NCBI GenBank assembly: GCA_910577275.1
Contig: CAJTMW010000028.1
Location: 1-56,771, forward strand
Source: an uncultured Lachnospiraceae bacterium
Lineage (GTDB): Bacteria; Bacillota; Clostridia; Lachnospirales; Lachnospiraceae
DNA length: 56,771 bases
Reading direction: 5' to 3'
The first letter of the stretch is position 1, and every line of letters starts with the position of its first letter. Shown piece by piece: positions 1 through 7,925 of the stretch. The notes beneath the pieces are model-generated. The model ran no database searches. It was not told where the DNA came from and saw only the letters and a program-made list of their open reading frames with translations. Both the position numbers and the translations under genes were made by a program.

Positions 1-267
1 GATGGCGTAGTCCACGCCGTACTTGTTCAGCACCCGCTCAAAGTCCTTGATGCCGCTCTTGGCGATGTCGATCTGCTGCGCCCCCTGGTCCTTGCGGATC
101 AGCTTCTCCACGGTCATCTTACCGTGGTCGCCCTCCGCCGCCCTGCCGGCCTTCACCCGCGCCCGGTGCTGGGCGTACTTGCGGAATGCCGCCACCAGCG
201 TCCGCCCGGTCAGCTTGCTGGTGCTTATCATCAGGTTCACTGTCCTGTTTTCAACTTCCTCCTGCAA
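1..267 (-). CDS. PcfB-like (DUF3801) conjugation accessory protein, partial
   Basis: Only the first 89 codons are inside the window; the gene runs off the left edge. The N-terminus has an acidic start, then TSKLTGRTLVAAFRKYAQH, then a stretch ending DIAKSGIKDFERVLNKYGVD. This is the pattern of PcfB/DUF3801 proteins, which accompany the coupling protein in conjugative elements. I place the start at a TTG (265-267), because AAAGGGGG lies eight bases upstream and a stop codon lies two codons upstream. Later in-frame GTG (240) and ATG (231) codons are alternatives. Lying beside parB and spoVG-like genes fits an ICE transfer module. Family assignment is from recalled sequence similarity. Confidence 0.75.
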   Translation of the reverse strand, partial: MQEEVENRTVNLMISTSKLTGRTLVAAFRKYAQHRARVKAGRAAEGDHGKMTVEKLIRKDQGAQQIDIAKSGIKDFERVLNKYGVDYAI

Positions 268-320
268 ATCTCATTCCCCCTTTCTTCGGAAACGGCGCCG
301 GAGGTATGATGCCGTTGGTT

Positions 321-830
321 TCAGATGTGGAACGCCGGGAAGTCCTTCCCATCGGCGTAGAGGGTCACGGTATGGTCGGCAAAATAGACCACGGCGGCGA
401 TCACATCCTCCGCAGAGAGGGAAACGCCGTCCCCGTCCTCATCGGTCTTGTAGACGATCACGGGGCCGAGCAGATACCGCTCCCTGCCGAGACGCAGGAT
501 GCGGCTCCCATCAAAGACGATGGTCAGCCCCTCAACGTCCAGCTCATCATCGGACACGACCTCCAGACAGTCGTAATTGCCGCGGCTCTCCACCTCATCC
601 CAGCACTCGGTCTCCAGCATGACCTCCGGGGTCTTGTCCGGGCGCATCACCATCACGATGGAATCCACCTCGGCCTCCGGGGTGACTTCCTCATCCGCCG
701 CGTCGTGCAGATACTCCTCCAGGGAATCCACCAGCCGCTGATAGCTGGCGGCGTCCCCCGCTCTGTCGGGCAGGACGATGTTGATGTTCACATCGCCGCT
801 CACATGGAAATGAATATCGTCCATAAGCAT
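321..830 (-). CDS. Conserved ICE protein of unknown function, acidic
   Basis: This is a 169-residue acidic protein with no signal peptide and no membrane segment. The N-terminus (DDIHFHVSGDVNINIVLP) looks like a beta-strand pair, and the C-terminus (SLSAEDVIAAVVYFADHTV) has alternating hydrophobic residues. I do not recognise a characterised domain. AAAAGGAG lies five bases before the first ATG (830) and eleven before a second ATG (824). It sits between parB and the PcfB-like gene in the same direction, so it is probably part of the element's transfer or maintenance operon. Similar proteins are carried by related elements, but their function is not known to me. Confidence 0.75.
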   Translation of the reverse strand: MLMDDIHFHVSGDVNINIVLPDRAGDAASYQRLVDSLEEYLHDAADEEVTPEAEVDSIVMVMRPDKTPEVMLETECWDEVESRGNYDCLEVVSDDELDVEGLTIVFDGSRILRLGRERYLLGPVIVYKTDEDGDGVSLSAEDVIAAVVYFADHTVTLYADGKDFPAFHI

Positions 831-876
831 TTAACTCCTTTTCTGTTCATAAAAAATGCGCCCACGGGTGGGCGTG

Positions 877-1782
877 TCACCTCTGCTGGTCCCGCTGCCT
901 CCGCCTCTGCCACTGCTCCAGCAGCCGGAGGATGGTGTCGCTCATCTGCTTGGGCGTGTAGGACTTCGGGAAATACTTCTGCAAGTCGCTGGTCTTGAAC
1001 GCGACCTGTCCCAGGTCATCCTTTTTGACCTCGTTCATAATGCCGCACATGGCGTCCAGCTCACAGCCGCCGTCCTGACTGAGTTTCTTGATGCGCTGGG
1101 CCTGCGACAGGGAGGGCGCGGCCTGGGCGTAGTCCATAGCGTCCAGAAATTCCCGCTGTTCCTCCGGCTTCAGATAGGACAGTTCCACGGCAGGATTGAA
1201 AGCGATCTGCTTCGTGTCCACCATATCCCGTATCTCAGGGATCAGGTTTGTCAGCCGGACAAACCGTTTCACCTGTGTCTGGCTGTCCCCGGCGTCCATC
1301 GCCACCTTTTCGGCGGCGGTCAACTTCGGACCAACTTGGTCTGAAGTTAGGTCTGACCTTGCGCCCTGGTGCCGGATGGCGTCCATTTTCATTTTGTAGG
1401 CGAAGGCCCTCTCGCTGGGCAGGATGGTCTCACGCTGGATGTTGGAATCCACCATCATGATGACGGCGGCATCATCGTCCAGTTCCCGGACAATGACGGG
1501 GATGGTGTCCAGCCCCGCCAGTTCTGCGGCATGGTGGCGGCGGTGGCCGGAGATGATCTCATACCCGCCGTCCGGGTCCGGGCGCACGATGAGGGGATTG
1601 GCGATCCCGACCTGCTTGATGCTCTCCACGGTCTCCGCCATAGTCTCATCATCCAGCACCTTGAACGGATGGCCCTCAAAAGGGTGCAGTTCAGAGATAG
1701 CGATCTGCTGTACCTGTTCTGTAACTGCCTCCGTCCCGGCCTCCGGCTGGACCTCGGCCTCGCTCTTTTTGCGTCTGGGCAT
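877..1782 (-). CDS. ParB/RepB/Spo0J-family partition protein of the ICE
   Basis: A 301-residue ParB-family protein. After a ~25-residue acidic leader, the ParB/Srx domain covers residues ~27-120, with the nucleotide-binding box SGHRRHHAAE and a downstream NIQRE motif. The middle (residues ~125-215) is the helix-turn-helix KorB-like part. A glutamine/arginine-rich helix closes the protein. Such proteins bind centromere-like sites as CTP-dependent clamps and stabilise the excised element or act in transfer regulation. No ParA is in view; it may lie elsewhere in the element. GAGGTGA lies six bases before the ATG, and the gene follows the SpoVG-like gene after 21 bp, so the two are probably co-transcribed. 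Confidence 0.9.
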   Translation of the reverse strand: MPRRKKSEAEVQPEAGTEAVTEQVQQIAISELHPFEGHPFKVLDDETMAETVESIKQVGIANPLIVRPDPDGGYEIISGHRRHHAAELAGLDTIPVIVRELDDDAAVIMMVDSNIQRETILPSERAFAYKMKMDAIRHQGARSDLTSDQVGPKLTAAEKVAMDAGDSQTQVKRFVRLTNLIPEIRDMVDTKQIAFNPAVELSYLKPEEQREFLDAMDYAQAAPSLSQAQRIKKLSQDGGCELDAMCGIMNEVKKDDLGQVAFKTSDLQKYFPKSYTPKQMSDTILRLLEQWQRRRQRDQQR

Positions 1783-1803
1783 CTGTGTTCACCTCGCTTT
1801 CCA

Positions 1804-2235
1804 TCAACGCTCCCCCTTGTCCGCGGCTTTGGCTTTACCCGGTGCGGGCGGTCTGACCTCGGCTGCCTTCTGGCTGAGAGTATCCAGAACAGACTCCCGC
1901 TTCTCCATCGCCTTTTCCGCTCTGGAATAGCTCTGCTCCATAGTCCGCTGGTACTCGCCCAGGACGGCGCTGTGCAGTTCCTTCCGCATCTCCGCCGTTG
2001 TGGGAAAGCAGATGTCCTTGTACTCGCCCTGGGCCGTTTTCCGCTGGGGCATGGACACAAAAGCGCCCTTTTCGCTGTCCAGGATACGCAGGCCCCGGAT
2101 AGCGAAGCACCCGCCCAGCGTCACGGTGGCAGTAGCCAACAGGTTCTTGCTGTTGTCCTGTGCGGGGTAGACCTTGACGCTCATATCCAGCTTCTGGCTG
2201 CCATGTTCTGCCGTTCCTCTTGCGGCATCGCTCAT
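1804..2235 (-). CDS. SpoVG-family protein of the ICE
   Basis: This is a 143-residue protein with a SpoVG core: DMSVKVYPA, a GGCFAIRGLRI strand, FVSMPQRK and YKDICFPTTAEMRKEL. The tail after residue ~105 is lysine/alanine/proline-rich and probably disordered. SpoVG proteins bind nucleic acids and act as global regulators; versions with a long basic tail are typical of conjugative elements. I start at ATG 2235 because AGGTGA sits six bases upstream; a GTG two codons earlier is possible but too close to the site. It is the first gene after the terminator-like hairpin at 2272-2323, so it should head the parB operon. Confidence 0.85.
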   Translation of the reverse strand: MSDAARGTAEHGSQKLDMSVKVYPAQDNSKNLLATATVTLGGCFAIRGLRILDSEKGAFVSMPQRKTAQGEYKDICFPTTAEMRKELHSAVLGEYQRTMEQSYSRAEKAMEKRESVLDTLSQKAAEVRPPAPGKAKAADKGER

Positions 2236-2271
2236 TTTCACTCACCTCGATTCTTGATGTGGGTTTATGGG

Positions 2272-2323
2272 AAAAACAAAAAAGGCGTGTATCCCAGCCC
2301 CACGATGGGGCAGGATACACGCC
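2272..2323 (-). terminator. Strong intrinsic terminator or leader hairpin before the spoVG-like gene
   Basis: GGCGTGTATCC (2284-2294) pairs perfectly with GGATACACGCC (2313-2323). An inner GCCCCA/TGGGGC helix makes a nearly unbroken ~17-bp hairpin. Read leftward it is followed by TTTTTTGTTTTT, a good U-tract. It lies between the ICE end and the first ICE gene. It would stop leftward transcription coming from host DNA or the junction, or serve as an attenuator in the operon leader. Coding starts only ~35 bp downstream. Confidence 0.8.
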
Positions 2324-2389
2324 TATGTAAGTTCCTTATAGATATACAAAAAGAGTTCCCTCACCAGGAAACCCTTGATTTTCAAGCCT

Positions 2390-3307
2390 TTATGCGGTTT
2401 GTCCTAATGTGCCTCTACCATTGGCCATAATGTAATTAAAATACAGTCCCCTATGCAAATCATGCGTAAAGGAAGAATCGTTTGTTTCGCCAAGGTTGTG
2501 ACTGAGTCCGCGAAGCGCAAGGTTCATTTTTGCAAGACGATAGGTGGCCGCATCCTTTTCCTGTCCGTAAATATTGATTCGGTTGATATCACCCTGCTTT
2601 GACCTTACAAGGGCGGCGCTCTGAATAAACATCCCACCGGAACCACAGCAAGGGTCGTACAATGTACCGTCATAAGGCTCAATCATAGACGCAATCAATT
2701 GAACCACGTCATGGGGCGTGTAAAATTCTCCTTCTTCTTTTGTAGCATTAATCGCAAATTCCTTGAGGAAGTATTCATACACACGTCCAATCAAATCCTT
2801 TTCTTCACCAAAAGCCTTGTGGCTGATTTTATTCACTTCATCCACCAGCTTTTTAATATCGTTCGGCGCAAGATTGCGTGTTGTAAATGTACCTTCAATA
2901 AAACATCCCTTCAAATCATTTGACCCCGTTGCAATGCTGTGAAGGGCGGTATCAAGCGCAACATTAAGTCCCGGCGCAGGCGTATTGATGATGGTTGACC
3001 ATCTTGCTTCTTTTGATAAATTATACGTGCCGTCTGTAAAGGTTGCATCATCGAAAAAAGCCGCTCTGATATTTTCATCTTCAGGGTCAAGTCCCTGTTC
3101 AATCAAAGTCTGACGGAGCCTCTCTGTCCCCTCGTCGTATTTCTCACCGATAAAACGCAGGAAAACAAGTGTGAGCATCATATCTCTCTTTTCAAAAAAT
3201 GAGCCGGAATTACGTGCTGCACGCAGTATATCTCTGCAGTTAAATAATATATTATCTATGTTCAATGCTTTTTCAGAAGGTTTCTTCTTCGCCATCCTGG
3301 TTTTCAT
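2390..3307 (-). pseudogene. hsdM: Type I restriction-modification methylase subunit, 3' part lost to ICE insertion
   Basis: The reading frame matches the HsdM N-terminal helical domain (LVFLRFIGEKYDEG) and the start of the N6-adenine methylase domain: FYTPHDVVQLIASMIEP, then SAM-binding DPCCGSGGMF. It continues to FNYIMAN, where NPPF should follow. Instead the frame runs nine unrelated codons to a stop at 2390-2392. About 305 residues remain of the usual ~500, so catalysis must be lost. The start may be ATG 3307, ATG 3295 (MAKKKPSE) or TTG 3316; none has an ideal ribosome site. The 3' half and hsdS are predicted at the far end of the element. Confidence 0.85.
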
Positions 3308-3517
3308 CCTTTCCAATATGCGTCCATTGTTTTCCTATGTGTTCCTGCCAATCCTTTTATTCCGACTTTATCCTCCATTTTCCGCAAAAACACAAGACAC
3401 CCGTAAAATTGCCGAAAACAACGTGCTTTTACATATGTTTCCTTTGCATTCCTACCACACTCGCAATGGAACAATCAAGGTTGAGTTGCCGCTTTTCACT
3501 GTCTCATCCCAAATTCT

Positions 3518-3931
3518 TTAAACATTATAACTGATGTATTCTGGCATTTTTCCTTGTTCCTGATATCTTAAGAAAAGATAATACAAAATATGCAACGCCA
3601 TAATATCGATATATTTTTCATCATTTGTTGTCTTCCAGCAGTTTGAACAATTCTCAATAACAATCAAACCATCTTCGATATACCTTGGATAGTCCACTTC
3701 CACCGTAACTCTTTTATCAACAGGTTTCTTCTTGCCATTTGGCATCTTCTTGATTTTTTCATGTATTTCCGGTTCCAGGAAACAACTCCTCTGAATTGTT
3801 ATAGTCCCGTCATAAATGTGTGCTTCATTCCTGTACTTTTCCTCATTTAGATTATAACCACCATACTCATAGATGACGGTATTATCATCCTGCAATATAA
3901 GATTGGCATATGCTCCTATACCTCTGCTCAT
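3518..3931 (-). CDS. Conserved hypothetical protein (137 aa)
   Basis: This soluble protein begins MSRGIGAYANLILQDDNTV and includes YEYGGYNLNEEKYRNE, IYDGTITIQRSCF and the pair CSNCW near residue 95. I recognise it only as a conserved unknown of Firmicutes accessory islands. The start codon overlaps the TGA of a short upstream reading frame (GTATGA), so translation may be coupled. It lies between the truncated hsdM and the broken DUF1016 nuclease gene, all leftward, suggesting one former restriction-type operon. A phylogenetic profile against intact hsdMS loci would show whether it belongs to that system. Confidence 0.65.
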   Translation of the reverse strand: MSRGIGAYANLILQDDNTVIYEYGGYNLNEEKYRNEAHIYDGTITIQRSCFLEPEIHEKIKKMPNGKKKPVDKRVTVEVDYPRYIEDGLIVIENCSNCWKTTNDEKYIDIMALHILYYLFLRYQEQGKMPEYISYNV

Positions 3932-4040
3932 ACCGCACTCCTTTCAGGCAAATTAAAGTACGACTCTGCAATTGTATTCAGCGGTCCGGCTATCTCAGCA
4001 AATGGCATATTCAAATTTGCACCACCCTGATGCAAAATTT
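3928..4040 (-). pseudogene. C-terminal gene remnant upstream of the 137-aa hypothetical
   Basis: Between the DUF1016 stop and the next gene there is an open stretch encoding about 28 residues (NMPFAEIAGPLNTIAESYFN, then LPERSAV) that ends by overlapping the next start codon. It begins immediately after the 25-bp repeat at 4016-4040 and has no start of its own. The protein-like composition suggests the tail of a gene whose front was removed, possibly by recombination at the repeat. This is a weak call: it could be non-coding. Confidence 0.35.
4016..4040. repeat. 25-bp direct repeat, copy A
   Basis: TTTGCACCACCCTGATGCAA followed by AATTT is identical to copy B at 4745-4769. Each copy has dyad symmetry, TTTGCA with TGCAAA around a nine-base centre. 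This copy overlaps the stop codon of the DUF1016 gene. Confidence 0.85.
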
Positions 4041-5055
4041 TAATTGAGTCTTTTTTCAATATCTTCAATTGATGGTAACTTATCCTGTAATTCTTCTGAA
4101 ACATGGTTTGAAAGTTTGTACTCACTGACTCCCATTGGCTTATCAACATCTTTTAAAGCATATTCCGCTACCATCTTATCTTTTCCCTTACATAATAGCA
4201 AGCCAATTGTAGGATTATCATTTGGTGATTTCAATTCTCCATCAACTGCTGACAAATAAAAAGATAGCTTTCCAGCAAATTCCGGTTCAAAGTCCACTGT
4301 TTTTAATTCTACTACAAAATAACAATGCAATTTTACATTATAAAATAATAAATCAATGAAAAACTCTCTTTTCCCGACTTGAATCGGATACTGGCGTCCC
4401 ATAAAAGCAAAGCCTGACCCAAATTCCAACAGTAATTTTGTTATTTGTTGGACAAGGGCATCTTCTAGCTCAATCTCTCTTAGTTTTTTCTCATACGGTA
4501 TAAAGTCAAAAATATATGGATCTTTAATAATTTCTTCTACTTGTTCACTGAATGGATTAGCTAACTGTTCCTTAAAATTTGTAGTTTTATCTGCTAATTC
4601 CTGTCTGTAATACAGAGCACTTTCTATCTGATGTGAAAGTACTGTACTAGACCATCCGTTTTCCAAACATTGCTGTGTATACCACATTGTTCTTCTAAAT
4701 TATCTGTTTTATCTATCAGCAATTTTATTGCACGCCAACTGATTTTTGCACCACCCTGATGCAAAATTTCTTCAGATGGTATTCGGTGTGCAAATTGCTT
4801 CATATAATTAAGATTTCTAACAGAATATCCCTCTCTGTTAGGATAAGTCATTCTCAAATCTTTTGATAATGTTTCAACAAATTTATTACCCCATTGACTA
4901 TATTCAAGAATTACATTTCCTATATTCCAAAATAAAACATTTCGTTCAACATTTGCTATTGTCATTACTTGACGCTGGGCTTGAGCAATTCTTTCTTTAA
5001 TTCTTTCTAATGCATCAAAATATTCACTCATAGATATTTCTGTTTTCTTAGTCAT
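4040..5055 (-). pseudogene. DUF1016 (YhcG-type) PD-(D/E)XK nuclease, frameshifted
   Basis: Two frames together make one protein. The first (5055 to ~4690) is the DUF1016 N-terminal domain: SEYFDALERIKERI, RNLNYMKQFA, KISWRAIKLLIDKTDN. The second (~4687 to 4040) is the nuclease domain: WYTQQCLENGWSSTVLSHQI, FIDLLFYNVKLHCYFVVELK, then a C-terminus ending EKRLN. The break is at GAAGAACAATGTGGTATACA (~4684-4690); adding one base restores the join, so a single-base deletion is likely. DUF1016 proteins often sit in or beside type I restriction loci. The frameshift could also be a sequencing error; if not, the gene is dead like the neighbouring hsdM. Confidence 0.8.
4745..4769. repeat. 25-bp direct repeat, copy B (inside the DUF1016 reading frame)
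   Basis: Identical to copy A, 729 bp apart in the same orientation. Read leftward it encodes ILHQGGAK within the N-terminal domain of the DUF1016 protein, where relatives as I recall them have a similar-length segment, so the reading frame is kept through the repeat. Confidence 0.85.
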
Positions 5056-5604
5056 ATATTCCTATCTTTCATAACATCTTACAATTCGCCTGAATATGTT
5101 GCTTATCAAAGTTCCTGTTGATTTAGCCTTTTATAATTTTTGTTAATTCTTTTAAATATATTACGTATTTACCACTTTACAACTTTTTGACAGACATGCC
5201 GCATGAGACACTTTGGTAAATAATAAGTTTGTAAACAAAAATGCACGAAAGAAGTGACCTCATACGACAACCTTATTATACAATGAAAAACATATAATTG
5301 GCAGGCTTTTGCGGTATTTTTCCGTCTATTTTTCCACTTTTGCCATTCCAGGACTCAATATTCATACCAACCTGCTCATTTTCCATTCTGACAACAAATC
5401 CGACCACTCACCCCTCTGCACAAGCAAAAAAACGGCGTTTTTCGTGTTGTCAAATCGGGCAACGCAACCCAATATCATTTTTTCATTTTCGTCGCCTTTG
5501 ATATATTCTTGCAGAGTAATTTCCCCCCGTCTCATGGCTGCCTTTCCGCAAGCACAAAATATATCAGCTTGCGAGAATGCCGAAAACACGCCACTTTCTG
5601 GCTT
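5056..5604. other. AT-rich intergenic region between the decayed island and rlmD
   Basis: About 550 bp with no convincing gene. It probably holds the leftward promoter of the DUF1016 operon and the 3' flank of rlmD, but I see no unambiguous promoter or terminator. A leftward 75-codon open frame (5362-5589, GTG start 16 bp after rlmD) has protein-like composition (GEITLQEYIKGDENEKMILG) but no good ribosome site and no recognisable family; I treat it as possible, not supported. A small CATGCCGCATG palindrome lies near 5197-5207. Confidence 0.5.
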
Positions 5605-6987
5605 TTATTTATCTTTTCTTGACATCAACACGACACATTCGCAATGCTTCGCAAACGGAAACATATCCACCGCCACGCCCTTCTCCATCCGATACCCCTT
5701 CCCACACAGATACTTCATATCACGCGCCAGTGTTTCGGGATTGCAGGAGACATACACCACCTTCTTCGGCGCCATTCTCACAAGCGCCGACAGGAATTTT
5801 TCGCTGCTACCGGTCCGGGGCGGGTCAAGGAGCACCACGTCCGCCTTTTCCCCTGCATCCGCCATCTCCTCCATAAACTCTCCCGCATCTCCCTGATAAA
5901 AGCGCACGTTGGAAAGTCCGTTCCGCTTTGCCCCGGCAATGGCGTCCCTGACAGCGTCCTGATTCAGCTCCACCCCGATAACCTTCCCCGCCTTTCGTGA
6001 CGCAATCATACCGATTGTTCCCGTCCCGCAATAGGCGTCCAGAACCGTTTCCCTGCCGGAGAGGCCGGCATATTCAATCGCCTTCTGATACAGAATTTCC
6101 GTCTGTTCGGGATTTACCTGATAAAAGGATTTCGGCGATATCTTAAAGGTCATGCCGCACAGCTCGTCCTCGATATAGCCCGGCCCGTAAATCACCTGCT
6201 CTTTTGCTCCAAGCACCATACTGGTTTTCTGATTATTTACATTAATTACGACTGTTGAAATTTCCGGGTGTTCTTTTCGAAGGGCCCTGACAAAATTGTT
6301 TTTGGATGGCATGATGGGCGAACTCAGGACAAGAACCACCATAACCTGATTCGTTTTGTATCCCACCCGGATAAGCACATGGCGAAGAAGGCCATAGTCC
6401 GTATCTTCATCGTAGGTCTTGATTTTAAAGGATTTTAGCAGCCCTCTGATTGTCCGCAGAATGTCGTCGGCCTTTTCATTTTCCAGCAGGCACCTGTCCA
6501 CCGGAACGATGATGTGCGTCCCCTCTTTATAATTGCCGGAAATGATATTTCCCCGCGCGTCCCGCCCGAATACCGCATGTACCTTATGGCGATAGTGTTC
6601 CGGCTTTTCCATCCCGATGATGTCCTCAATTCTGCCGTATTCCTTCAAAAGCTCCGCAACGTCTTCCTTTTTTCTTTTTAACTGCTTTTTATAATCCACA
6701 TGCAAAAGCTGGCAGCCCCCGCATTTATTATAAACCGGACAGGGAAGGGCTTTCTTTTCCGGCTTCTGATTTTGCTTTTTCGGTTCTGACCGCCTCAAAT
6801 CAGGACTTCCTGCATTTTGCCGAACCTGATTCTTCTGTTTTTGTTTTTCCTGCCTTAAATTCGACTGCTTTGTGCCTGACTGTTTTAAATTCGTCCGCTT
6901 TTGGTCCGTATGCCCCAAATCCGGCTTTTGCATTTTTTTCTTCTTATTTGAAACTGTTTTTTTCCCTGCATAATTTTTCTGATTCAT
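5605..6987 (-). CDS. rlmD: 23S rRNA (uracil-C5)-methyltransferase, RlmD/RumA family
   Basis: This 460-residue SAM enzyme makes m5U in 23S rRNA. The iron-sulfur cysteine cluster is CPVYNKCGGCQLLH (~residues 83-96). The methylase core has DAYCGTGTIG (SAM site), LLDPPRTG and the catalytic-cysteine motif VSCNPETLARD near the C-terminus. The first ~78 residues are a lysine/glutamine-rich tail (QEKQKQKNQVRQN) where most relatives have a TRAM RNA-binding domain. The tail may bind RNA non-specifically in its place. GGAAAAGG upstream serves the ATG. rumA-type genes are known ICE targets in other Clostridia, but this copy is intact. The exact target uridine is not decided by sequence. Confidence 0.92.
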   Translation of the reverse strand: MNQKNYAGKKTVSNKKKKMQKPDLGHTDQKRTNLKQSGTKQSNLRQEKQKQKNQVRQNAGSPDLRRSEPKKQNQKPEKKALPCPVYNKCGGCQLLHVDYKKQLKRKKEDVAELLKEYGRIEDIIGMEKPEHYRHKVHAVFGRDARGNIISGNYKEGTHIIVPVDRCLLENEKADDILRTIRGLLKSFKIKTYDEDTDYGLLRHVLIRVGYKTNQVMVVLVLSSPIMPSKNNFVRALRKEHPEISTVVINVNNQKTSMVLGAKEQVIYGPGYIEDELCGMTFKISPKSFYQVNPEQTEILYQKAIEYAGLSGRETVLDAYCGTGTIGMIASRKAGKVIGVELNQDAVRDAIAGAKRNGLSNVRFYQGDAGEFMEEMADAGEKADVVLLDPPRTGSSEKFLSALVRMAPKKVVYVSCNPETLARDMKYLCGKGYRMEKGVAVDMFPFAKHCECVVLMSRKDK

Positions 6988-7069
6988 TCTGTTTTCCTTT
7001 TCCTGTAACTGTAATTATTTTCCTGTCTCGTTCTTCCGCCTGACGCTTATTCACTTCTTGCCCTATGCT

Positions 7070-7099
7070 AAACAAAACCCCAGGCTACGGTACCTGGGG
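7070..7099 (-). terminator. Intrinsic terminator after the 93-aa hypothetical gene
   Basis: CCCCAGG (7078-7084) pairs with CCTGGGG (7093-7099) around an eight-base loop. Read leftward it is followed by TTTTGTTT. It begins directly at the stop codon of the gene ending at 7101, so it separates that gene from rlmD. Confidence 0.8.
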
Positions 7100-7100
7100 C

Positions 7101-7382
7101 TTAACTGTCTTCCTTTATCTTTTTTAATCTGACGGCTTCCAGCCCATGGACAAGCTTTGTGGCACGCTCCACATCGGCCTCGTTGATTCTGACCGTAAAA
7201 GTGCTCTTTTGCTTATCTCCGCCAAAAAGCTTTGCAAAGAAAGAGGGCTCCTGCCATTCAATAAAATAGGATATCTGATTTTTCAAAAACAGCTTTTCGA
7301 GCTTGTCCTTACTGTCTACACTGTAAACTCTGCAAAAGCTTATTTCCCTGTTAAAGGTCTGGTCTCCAAAAATCGGCGTCAT
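7101..7382 (-). CDS. Small conserved hypothetical protein (93 aa)
   Basis: A soluble 93-residue protein with FCRVYSVDSKDKLEKLFLKN, then FIEWQEPSFFAKLFGG, then a charged C-terminal helix. The pattern (a strand, a helix of ~12 residues, a strand with WQEPS) resembles small ferredoxin-like signal or antitransport folds, but I do not recognise the family. AGGGGG lies eight bases before the ATG. A clear promoter (7415-7444) and terminator (7070-7099) frame it as a single-gene transcript. Confidence 0.65.
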   Translation of the reverse strand: MTPIFGDQTFNREISFCRVYSVDSKDKLEKLFLKNQISYFIEWQEPSFFAKLFGGDKQKSTFTVRINEADVERATKLVHGLEAVRLKKIKEDS

Positions 7383-7414
7383 TTATTCATCCCCCTGCAT
7401 CTGCCTTTTCAGAC

Positions 7415-7444
7415 ATTATATACCATATGCGCCACTGGTTTCAA
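7415..7444 (-). promoter_or_regulatory. Sigma-A-type promoter for the 93-aa hypothetical gene
   Basis: Read leftward: TTGAAA (7439-7444), 18-base spacer, TATAAT (7415-7420). The start codon is at 7382, giving a short leader of ~26 bases with AGGGGG in it. Confidence 0.75.
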
Positions 7445-7744
7445 CTAAAACTTCATTCCGTTTCTTTTTGCCTCATCCCATGTTGGCCTGCGTTCCATGT
7501 ACTGCGCATTCAGCCAGTCCGCAGCCTCCATCACACCGTCAAAGGAAAAGTCAAATTCCTTCCGCTCTTTCTTCTCCTCTGCCGTTCTGGCATAGCAGTA
7601 GGGCTCCGGCCAGACAATGACCTCTAATCTGACGCCGTCCTCCGCATCCTTTTTCCTGAGCATGTATCTCATGCCGTCCATGCTGGCGGTATATTCTTCC
7701 TTTTTCAGATAATTGAAAATGTGAAACTTTTCCTTATCAATCAT
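7445..7744 (-). CDS. Small conserved hypothetical protein (99 aa)
   Basis: Begins MIDKEKFHIFNYLKKEEYTA and has GMRYMLRKK, VIVWPEPYCYAR and a C-terminal helix with WLNAQYMERRPTWDEA. No membrane segment or signal peptide. The family is familiar to me only as a Lachnospiraceae conserved unknown. GGAGAGAAATTTCC precedes the ATG. The stop at 7445 touches the -35 box of the next gene's promoter, so the two genes look separately transcribed. Confidence 0.65.
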   Translation of the reverse strand: MIDKEKFHIFNYLKKEEYTASMDGMRYMLRKKDAEDGVRLEVIVWPEPYCYARTAEEKKERKEFDFSFDGVMEAADWLNAQYMERRPTWDEAKRNGMKF

Positions 7745-7778
7745 GGAAATTTCTCTCCTTAAGCCGGTAAAAAGTACG

Positions 7779-7806
7779 TTGACTTTTTCCCCCGGGGTGT
7801 TATAAT
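7779..7806 (+). promoter_or_regulatory. Promoter of the tRNA-Val gene
   Basis: TTGACT (7779-7784), 16-base spacer, TATAAT (7801-7806). The tRNA starts at 7815, matching transcription from this promoter with almost no leader. Confidence 0.85.
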
Positions 7807-7814
7807 AATCTCAT

Positions 7815-7888
7815 GGAAGCATAGCTCAGCCGGGATGAGCGTTCGCCTCACACGCGAGAGGTCATGGGTTCGAGCCCCATTGCTTCCA
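7815..7888 (+). tRNA. tRNA-Val (anticodon CAC)
   Basis: A complete 74-base cloverleaf: acceptor GGAAGCA/TGCTTCC, D stem GCTC/GAGC, anticodon arm TTCGC-CTCACAC-GCGAG with anticodon CAC, and T arm ATGGG-TTCGAGC-CCCAT, with discriminator A. CCA is not encoded. A T-rich run follows directly. The antisense open frame over it is spurious. Confidence 0.95.
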
Positions 7889-7925
7889 TTTTTTATTTGG
7901 GCTGAAAAGTCTGTAAAATTTCCTT

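Larger units (their letters stand above)
1..2419. mobile_element. Integrative conjugative element, one end (continues beyond window start)
   Basis: Four leftward genes (PcfB-like, an acidic unknown, ParB-family, SpoVG-family) form a set familiar from Tn1549-like conjugative elements of Clostridia. They have higher GC than the DNA to the right. The element ends where hsdM coding sequence stops matching its family, at about 2417-2420. The last ~95 bp before the junction are non-coding and AT-rich, as expected of an element end. No integrase is in view, so the recombinase type and the other end are unknown. The exact core dinucleotide cannot be read from one junction. Confidence 0.8.

Noticed and set aside
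5362..5589. 75-codon leftward frame after rlmD
   Set aside because: Protein-like in part but no ribosome site, no known family, and a GTG start in a poor place.
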